DNA from: Kiritimatiellia bacterium
GTDB lineage: Bacteria > Verrucomicrobiota > Kiritimatiellia > SLAD01
DNA: 32,421 nucleotides
Direction: 5' to 3'
Assembly (NCBI GenBank): GCA_007123265.1
Contig: SKLK01000067.1
Location: forward strand, 1-32,421
Positions 26,243-32,421 of this stretch are shown one piece after another; within the stretch, counting starts at the first letter, position 1, and every line of letters begins with the position of its first letter. Position numbers and translations under genes: made by a program. Below the pieces are notes generated by a model. The model was not told the origin of the DNA and searched no databases. It saw nothing but the letters and a program-made list of their open reading frames with translations.

Positions 26243-28035
26243 AGAAAGAAGCGATCCGCATCCGTTTGTTGTTGGTGGGCATGTGCCTGGCGCTGGGGTT
26301 TGTCGTTTGGATGCTCTGGCGAATCCAGGTCCAGCACGGGCACCACTATGCGCATGATGAATTGCGGCAAAGTGTCCGCCGCGTACGGATCCCGGGTATG
26401 CGCGGCCGTATCTTCGATACCGCCGGACACGTGATTGCGGACAACCGGCCCTCCCATCATGTGGCCCTGTACTTGGAGGAGCTGCGCCAGCCCGGCGGAT
26501 GGGAGCCTACCCTGAACCATATTGAAGCGCTGCTGGATCAGTTAGCAGAGGACTTGGGCGTGGAACGGGAACTGGCCCGGGACGATATCCGTCTGCACAT
26601 TCGTCGTCGCCTGCCGATGCCGCTGATTGCTTGGCGCGACATCGATGACCGCACCTTGGCGCGTTGGGCCGAACGCTTATCCGGGCGCCGCGGCATTGAT
26701 ATCTATACGGAAGCCATCCGCACCTATCCCTTTGGCACGCTGGGGGCGCATGTGTTGGGCTATGTGGGGCGAGCCGACCCCATCCCCGACGATGCGGAAC
26801 CGTACCATTATTATCTACCGGAAATGGAGGGCCGCTCGGGGTTGGAACGCCGCTTTGATCCTTACATGCGTGCAGCGGCCGGCGCCCGCCTGGTCCGCGT
26901 CGATGCCATCGGCTATCGGCACGAGGATTTGGCCGTCCGCGAGGCCGGCATCGGCAAAGACCTGCAGTTGACATTGGACATGCGCGTGCAACAGATCGTC
27001 ACCGAGGCCTTGGGCGAGGAGCCCGCGGCGGCGGTGGTGATGGACCCGAACACTGGCGACGTGCTGGCTTTAGTAAGCGTGCCGGCTTTTGATCCGAACG
27101 AATTCGTGCCGATCATGACGCGGGCCCGTTGGAATGCGTTGACCTCGGATGAACGAAATCCGCTCCTGAACCGGGCGGTGGCGGGTTCCTTCGCGCCAGG
27201 TAGTATCTTCAAACCCGTGGTGGCGTTAGCCGCCTTGGAACAACGGGCCGGAACGGCCCGAACCATCATCGACTGTCCCGGCCATTTCGAGCTGGGCCGG
27301 GCCCGCTTCCGTTGTTGGGCGCGTCAGGGGCATGGCCCCTTGGATATGCGTCAATCCCTGGAACGGTCCTGCAACGTCTACTACTATCGTCTCTCCCTGC
27401 AAATTGGGTACGACGCCATTTACGAAATGGCGGCCAACCTGGGCTTGGGCCGACGCACGGGGATCGCCTTGGATTTCGAGGTCGGCGGCCTGTTACCCAA
27501 CGATGCATGGAAACGGCGCGTGTTCAACGATGCCTGGCGAGATGGCGACACAGTAAACCTCTCGATCGGGCAGGGGCCAATCACTGTCACCCCCCTGCAA
27601 ATGGCCGTGGCTACATCGGCGATTGCCAACGGCGGACGCGTCTACACCCCGCGCTTGGTGCGGGGCATGCGGGCCGCAGGAGAGGAGATTTTCTCCGAGT
27701 TGCCACCGGCCATGGTGCATGATTTGCAGTGGTCCCCCGAAGCCTTGCGCGTCGTGCGCGGTGGCATGCGCGATGTGATCATGGGCGAACGCGGTACCGC
27801 GCGCAACGCCCGCGTTCCGGGATTGACCTATGCGGCCAAGACCGGGACTGCCGAATACGGCCCCAAAGACGAAGGCCGCAAGCATGCGTGGATGGTGGCC
27901 TTCGCCCCGTACGAACAGCCGCAATATGCCATTGCCCTGCTGGTCGCGGATGGCCTGTCCGGGGGACAAACTGCTGGACCGAAAGTCGCGCAAATCCTCG
28001 AATCCCTTTTTACAACGCAGGTGGCGCAACAATGA
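26224..28035 (+). CDS. mrdA: Penicillin-binding protein 2
   Basis: GRIFDTAGHVIADNRPSHHVAL, GSFAPGSIFKPVVALAALEQ (SxxK), RSCNVYYYRL (SxN), AAKTGTAEYG (KTG). Confidence 0.95.
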   Translation: MARSSIEKEAIRIRLLLVGMCLALGFVVWMLWRIQVQHGHHYAHDELRQSVRRVRIPGMRGRIFDTAGHVIADNRPSHHVALYLEELRQPGGWEPTLNHIEALLDQLAEDLGVERELARDDIRLHIRRRLPMPLIAWRDIDDRTLARWAERLSGRRGIDIYTEAIRTYPFGTLGAHVLGYVGRADPIPDDAEPYHYYLPEMEGRSGLERRFDPYMRAAAGARLVRVDAIGYRHEDLAVREAGIGKDLQLTLDMRVQQIVTEALGEEPAAAVVMDPNTGDVLALVSVPAFDPNEFVPIMTRARWNALTSDERNPLLNRAVAGSFAPGSIFKPVVALAALEQRAGTARTIIDCPGHFELGRARFRCWARQGHGPLDMRQSLERSCNVYYYRLSLQIGYDAIYEMAANLGLGRRTGIALDFEVGGLLPNDAWKRRVFNDAWRDGDTVNLSIGQGPITVTPLQMAVATSAIANGGRVYTPRLVRGMRAAGEEIFSELPPAMVHDLQWSPEALRVVRGGMRDVIMGERGTARNARVPGLTYAAKTGTAEYGPKDEGRKHAWMVAFAPYEQPQYAIALLVADGLSGGQTAGPKVAQILESLFTTQVAQQ

Positions 28036-29144
28036 ACTGGGCATCGATAAAGTGGCATGCGCGGCGGTCGGACTGGATGCTCAGTCTGGCGGTTCTAGCG
28101 CTCATGGTGATCGGGGTCTTCTTCATTTATAGCGCGGCCTTCCAGCGCGCCGACATGCCGGTCAGTACCATGTACCGCCGCCAAATCGTCTGGGCCTTGG
28201 TCGGTTGGGCCGGCTACATCGGTTTGGCCATGACCGATTACCGTCGCCTAGCGGATGGTGCATGGTGGTGGTACGGATTGACCTTGGTGTTGTTGTTGGC
28301 CGTTCTTTCCTTTGGCACATCCGTCCACGGCGCACGGCGTTGGCTGAACCTGTTCAATATTCAGGTCCAACCGGCGGAACTCGCGAAGCTTGTCGTCGCG
28401 GTCACCGTGGCCCGCTACTGGTCGCGACCGGACCGTGAAATTCATCAATTGCAGAGCATGATTGTGGCGTTGGTCATCGCGGCGATCCCCTTTATCCTGA
28501 TTATGCGCCAGCCGGATCTCGGCACAGCGGCCACCCTCTTGCCGATTACCCTGTTTATCCTGTTCGCCGGCGGCATTCGAGTGAAGTACCTGTCCGTCCT
28601 GTTTTTGATTGGCATGCTATTGCTGCCCGTGGGGTGGATGGGGTTAGGGGACTATCAACGAGACCGGATTATGGTGTTTGTCGATCCCGGCCGCGATCCT
28701 TACGGGGCCGGCTGGAATAAGATGCAATCAGAAATTGCCGTCGGCTCTGGTGGGCTGACGGGGAAAGGATATCTACAAGGAACGCAGAATGTCCTGGGGT
28801 ATTTGCCCCGGACGGTTGCCCCGACCGACTTTATCTATTCGGTCGTGGCGGAGGAAAAAGGTTTCGTGGGGGCAGCGACGGTGATTGGACTGTTCGGGCT
28901 CGTCCTCATTAGTGGCATCCGCGCCGCCCTGGTGGCGCCGGACAAGTTGGGACGGCTGATTGCGGTGGGGATTACGGGCATGATATTTTTCCATGTCTTT
29001 ATTAACACCGCCATGACTATTGGGCTGATGCCCATCACCGGCTTGCCCCTGCCGCTAATGAGTTACGGAGGCTCGTTTATGGTCAGCACCATGTTGGGCC
29101 TCGGCCTGTTGCAAAGCATTACGATCCGGCGACCGCGCCGGTGA
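28032..29144 (+). CDS. rodA: Rod shape-determining protein RodA (SEDS)
   Basis: FFIYSAAFQRADMPVSTMYRRQIVWALVGW, QPAELAKL, MRQPDLGTAATL, LPRTVAPTDFIYSVVAEEKGFVG, TGLPLPLMSYGGSFM. ATG at 28032. Confidence 0.95.
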   Translation: MNWASIKWHARRSDWMLSLAVLALMVIGVFFIYSAAFQRADMPVSTMYRRQIVWALVGWAGYIGLAMTDYRRLADGAWWWYGLTLVLLLAVLSFGTSVHGARRWLNLFNIQVQPAELAKLVVAVTVARYWSRPDREIHQLQSMIVALVIAAIPFILIMRQPDLGTAATLLPITLFILFAGGIRVKYLSVLFLIGMLLLPVGWMGLGDYQRDRIMVFVDPGRDPYGAGWNKMQSEIAVGSGGLTGKGYLQGTQNVLGYLPRTVAPTDFIYSVVAEEKGFVGAATVIGLFGLVLISGIRAALVAPDKLGRLIAVGITGMIFFHVFINTAMTIGLMPITGLPLPLMSYGGSFMVSTMLGLGLLQSITIRRPRR

Positions 29145-29155
29145 TGGGAGGAAGT

Positions 29156-30757
29156 ATGAGTATGTTGGAATATTTTAAAATGTGGAAATTACGGAAGAAA
29201 GTGAAGAAGGAAATCGTCATCAACGAGGAAGGTCTGGAAACCCGGGTGGCGGTGCTCGAGGAGGGCAAGCTGGAAGGCTTTTTTGTGGAACGGGAAAGCG
29301 ACGACCGCATCGTCGGCAGTATCTTTAAAGGCCGGATCCAAAACGTCGAGGACGCCTTGCAAGCGGCCTTTGTCGATATCGGCATGAAGAAAAATGCGTT
29401 TATCCATTACTGGGATATGATTCCTGAAGACGCCGCTCGCCTTGAAGCCGAAGAAGGCGTTTCGCGGAATCGCAGCTCCCGCAAAAGAAAGTACGCCGCC
29501 GGCGAAATGGCCAAGAAGTTCCCGGTCGGATCGGAAATCGTCGTCCAAGTCACCAAAGGCGCCATTGGCACGAAAGGGCCGCGGGTGACCGCCAACCTCA
29601 GCGTGCCGGGACGCTATTTGGTGATGATGCCGGGCAGCCGGATGAAAGGCGTCTCGAAGAAGATCGACGATGCGAAAGAGCGCGACCGATTAAAGAAGGT
29701 GCTGACGCGATTACCGGCGCCGGACGACCTTGGACTCATCGTCCGCACTGCGGGGGCGGGTGCCCGACCGACCAGCTTCGTTCGCGATACCCGTCAATTG
29801 GTCGAGACCTGGCAAGAGATCGAAACCGGGATTCGCGAAAGCCCGGCCCCCTGTCGGTTGTATAAAGAGCCTGACCTGGTCGAGCGGGTGGTGCGCGATT
29901 CGTTGACGGAAGATATTGATCGGATTGTCATTGACGACAAGGACCAGTTCAACCGGATCAAGGAACTGGTCTCGCGTATCTCGCGGCGCGGGCGTAATCG
30001 GATTAAACTCTACGACGGCGCCGCCCCGATCTTCGAACATTTCGACGTGGAACGGCAACTGGAGAACGCCTTTCAACGCAAGGTCTGGCTCAAGTCCGGG
30101 GGCTACCTGATCTTTGATGAAACCGAGGCCCTCGTCGCAATTGATGTCAACACCGGTCGGCATAAAGGCGGGAAGACACAGGAAGAGGCCATTGTGGAGG
30201 TGAATATCGAAGCTGCAGAGGAAGTCGCGCGCCAATTGCGATTGCGCAATGTTGGCGGTTTGGTCGTCATCGATTTCATTGATATGAAGTCCAAGCGCCA
30301 TCAAAATCAGGTCTACCGCACCTTGAAAGAGGCCGTGCGTCGGGATAAAGCCCGCACCAACGTGCTGCCGGTATCGGATCTGGGATTGATCGAAATGACC
30401 CGTCAACGCGTGGAGGAAAGTATCCGCGCAGCGACGTTCACCGATTGTCCCTATTGCAAAGGCCGCGGCAAGATCAAGTCACCCTTGAGCATGAGTGTGG
30501 AAATCCAGCGTCGGTTGACCCAGCTTATGCGGGCACAAAATCGGCGGGACGACCTGTCGCTGCGCATTTCCGTCAATCCCGCAGTGCTCGACCGTTTACG
30601 CAGCGAGGACGAAGACATGCTGGTTGGTCTGGAACAAAAGTTCCATGCTCAGATGGCTTTCGTTTCCGACCCGCACATCCATATGGAACACTTCAGAGTG
30701 GTGGATACCCACACCAATGAAGAGCTTCATCCGGCCGGACACGCGGGCGACGCCTAA
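29156..30757 (+). CDS. rng: Ribonuclease E/G family protein
   Basis: KEIVINEEGLETRVAVLEEGKLEGFFVERE, FVDIGMKKNAFIHY, AIDVNTGRHKG, VVIDFIDM, DCPYCKGRGKIKS. Good SD GGAGG before ATG 29156. Confidence 0.95.
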   Translation: MSMLEYFKMWKLRKKVKKEIVINEEGLETRVAVLEEGKLEGFFVERESDDRIVGSIFKGRIQNVEDALQAAFVDIGMKKNAFIHYWDMIPEDAARLEAEEGVSRNRSSRKRKYAAGEMAKKFPVGSEIVVQVTKGAIGTKGPRVTANLSVPGRYLVMMPGSRMKGVSKKIDDAKERDRLKKVLTRLPAPDDLGLIVRTAGAGARPTSFVRDTRQLVETWQEIETGIRESPAPCRLYKEPDLVERVVRDSLTEDIDRIVIDDKDQFNRIKELVSRISRRGRNRIKLYDGAAPIFEHFDVERQLENAFQRKVWLKSGGYLIFDETEALVAIDVNTGRHKGGKTQEEAIVEVNIEAAEEVARQLRLRNVGGLVVIDFIDMKSKRHQNQVYRTLKEAVRRDKARTNVLPVSDLGLIEMTRQRVEESIRAATFTDCPYCKGRGKIKSPLSMSVEIQRRLTQLMRAQNRRDDLSLRISVNPAVLDRLRSEDEDMLVGLEQKFHAQMAFVSDPHIHMEHFRVVDTHTNEELHPAGHAGDA

Positions 30758-30765
30758 ACTGGAGT

Positions 30766-32421
30766 GTGACCTTGCTCGAGCGCGTTACAGAGCGACAGAC
30801 CCGAATCGGTTTGGCTGCGGTCATGCTGGCCTATATCGGCATTGTCTGGCCGTCTTTGTCCGCGCCGTTTTTTCCGCTTGATGATCTCGAACAGATTCAC
30901 CATATCCGCGCGGCGACTCATTGGCAGGAGCTCTTGACTCGTGACTTTTACGGCTTCTTTCGGCCGGTGAAGAATCTATTGTTCCTGCTCTTTATTCCGC
31001 TGGCGGAACACGGCATGATTTGGCCCCGCCTGATTGCTGTTGCCGTGGGCTTGTTGGCCATCGGTGCGGTCTATCAGTTCAGTCGCCAACTGTGGTCGGC
31101 GCCCGCCATCGCCCTGTTGGCGACGGCGGTCTGGGCATTGGCGCCCACCTTGGTGTCGAGCACCGCGTGGCTCAGTTGCGTAAATATCATGTTGATGACC
31201 GCGAGCGCCTGCTTGGGGTTGACCCTGCACCAGTGGGCGGCTACCTCTGGGCGGTCGGCGTCCCAAACGATTCAGCGCGGCAGCCTTGCCCTCCTACTCT
31301 TCCTGTTTGCTATTCTCGCGTACGAGGGCGGGATCAGCGTTTTGGCGATCGTCTTCATGCTCGATGCCATGCGTCAGCCGCACCGGTTCCGGGAGAGGCG
31401 GTTGTGGCCTGTGTATGGTGGCTACGTGGTACTGGGAGTGGTGTACATGGCGGTGCGGGTTCGCATGCAATCCGGTATCAGCCTAATTGCCAGCTTCTCT
31501 CAAACGTCGCCGCTGGAGGCTGTGGGGGCGTCGGCATGGTTTACCTGGCAGCACTTTTTTACGTGGTGGGCGCCGTTTGGCCGGTTTGCGATCATTGGCG
31601 GACACATTCATCCGCAGATGGCCACGGGACTCATTTTGTTTGGTTGGCTATTTGTCGTTGCGCTCGTGGCGGGCATCTTTTGGTGCTGGCGGCGGCAGCC
31701 CTTGATCAGCATCGGCTTGGCTTGGTTTTTGCTCGGATTCGCCCCCATGAGCAACATTGCCGGATTCCGCAACGGGCCGTGGGGCGATTACTACATCACG
31801 CTGGCCTCGGTCGGTTTGGCGATCCTGGTGGCCGAGTGTGTGCGCCTGTGGGCGTCATCGCGGCGGCCGCTGCTTCTTGTGGCCGTGTTCATGTTGCTTG
31901 GCCTGCGGGTGGCCGGTGCGGTTGAAGCGGTACGCTGGTCCGCTATATGGACTCAGCCCCATGCGGTGTATACCCGCACCGTTGCCACGTTTCCGCAGGC
32001 TTTCGACGCGTGGCTGGAGCTGGCGAAATTGGAAATCGACCAAGGCCGACCTGAACAAGGACTGGAATGGGCGTTGCGCGCGCATCAGTTAGCGCCGGAT
32101 CGGCATCGGCCATTGCCCGTGCTGGCCATGGCCCACTTGCGACTAGGCAATACAACCGCCGCGCGTGAACTCGTGACCACCTATTTAGTCGATCATCCGA
32201 ACGATCCGTGGGCGCTGGGTTTCCTCGGATTTATCGTTGAGACCGTCGACCAAAATCCGGATGAAGCATTCGCTTTGTACCAACGCGCAGTGGAACAGCA
32301 TCCGTGGGAAATGGACTCCCTGTACGCCGCGAACCGACTGGCGTTTCTGCATGTGGACGCAGAGGAATACGATCAAGCGCTTGAATTGTGGACGGCGATG
32401 CTTCGGTTCAGGCCCGACGAC
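30766..32421 (+). CDS. Polytopic membrane protein with C-terminal TPR repeats, truncated by window end
   Basis: Open frame (GTG 30766 / TTG 30772 / ATG 30823) to the window end: LAAVMLAYIGIVWPSLSAPFFPLDDLEQIHHIRAATHW...FYGFFRPVKNLLF...LELAKLEIDQGRPEQGLEWALRAHQLAPDRHRPLPVLAMAHLRLGN. Not in the ORF track, probably because no stop lies in the window. Confidence 0.85.
   Translation, partial: MTLLERVTERQTRIGLAAVMLAYIGIVWPSLSAPFFPLDDLEQIHHIRAATHWQELLTRDFYGFFRPVKNLLFLLFIPLAEHGMIWPRLIAVAVGLLAIGAVYQFSRQLWSAPAIALLATAVWALAPTLVSSTAWLSCVNIMLMTASACLGLTLHQWAATSGRSASQTIQRGSLALLLFLFAILAYEGGISVLAIVFMLDAMRQPHRFRERRLWPVYGGYVVLGVVYMAVRVRMQSGISLIASFSQTSPLEAVGASAWFTWQHFFTWWAPFGRFAIIGGHIHPQMATGLILFGWLFVVALVAGIFWCWRRQPLISIGLAWFLLGFAPMSNIAGFRNGPWGDYYITLASVGLAILVAECVRLWASSRRPLLLVAVFMLLGLRVAGAVEAVRWSAIWTQPHAVYTRTVATFPQAFDAWLELAKLEIDQGRPEQGLEWALRAHQLAPDRHRPLPVLAMAHLRLGNTTAARELVTTYLVDHPNDPWALGFLGFIVETVDQNPDEAFALYQRAVEQHPWEMDSLYAANRLAFLHVDAEEYDQALELWTAMLRFRPDD

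Noticed and set aside
31020-31925. 301-aa plus-strand ORF
   Set aside because: Out of frame with the membrane/TPR protein; translation rich in Cys/Gly/Arg with no coherent domain.

Overview
The window is a dense bacterial chromosomal segment, mostly housekeeping. The main blocks are: a divC/ftsB-like gene and a zinc-ribbon membrane protein; a minus-strand pair (divergent sigma-70-like protein plus an unknown partner); a SWIM-SNF2 helicase; a GGQ-only release-factor-like protein, prmC, a membrane-anchored DnaJ-type Zn-finger protein and ffh; rpsP-khpA-trmD-rplS-rnhB-yraN; a glycosyltransferase-rsmD-coaD block; yceD-rpmF-plsX-fabH-fabD-fabG-acpP-fabF; maf; a wHTH/nucleotidyltransferase-like protein; mreB-mreC-mreD-mrdA-rodA-rng; and a 3'-truncated membrane/TPR protein that the ORF track missed. 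The gene style suggests the PVC group, but this is inference only. The most striking feature lies between yraN and the glycosyltransferase. A 1138-bp insert (about 12461-13598) encodes a protein with two tandem four-helix-bundle (23S rRNA intervening-sequence/S23-like) domains. The ORF is enclosed by a ~36-bp inverted repeat (12569-12604 / 13427-13462). The insert ends are a perfect 10-bp terminal inverted repeat (CCTGAGTTCA...TGAACTCAGG). It is bracketed by a ~117-bp direct repeat (12344-12460 / 13599-13715, with a 98-bp core at 97/98 identity) that duplicates the leader and first codons of the glycosyltransferase gene. Read together, this looks like an IVS-like mobile element outside rRNA, with long target duplications and a giant-stem architecture. 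Other intergenic structures include 118-bp tandem repeats, a 95-bp hairpin repeat, an operator-like palindrome and a perfect hairpin between mreB and mreC. All family names come from motif recognition by eye; no database search was run.
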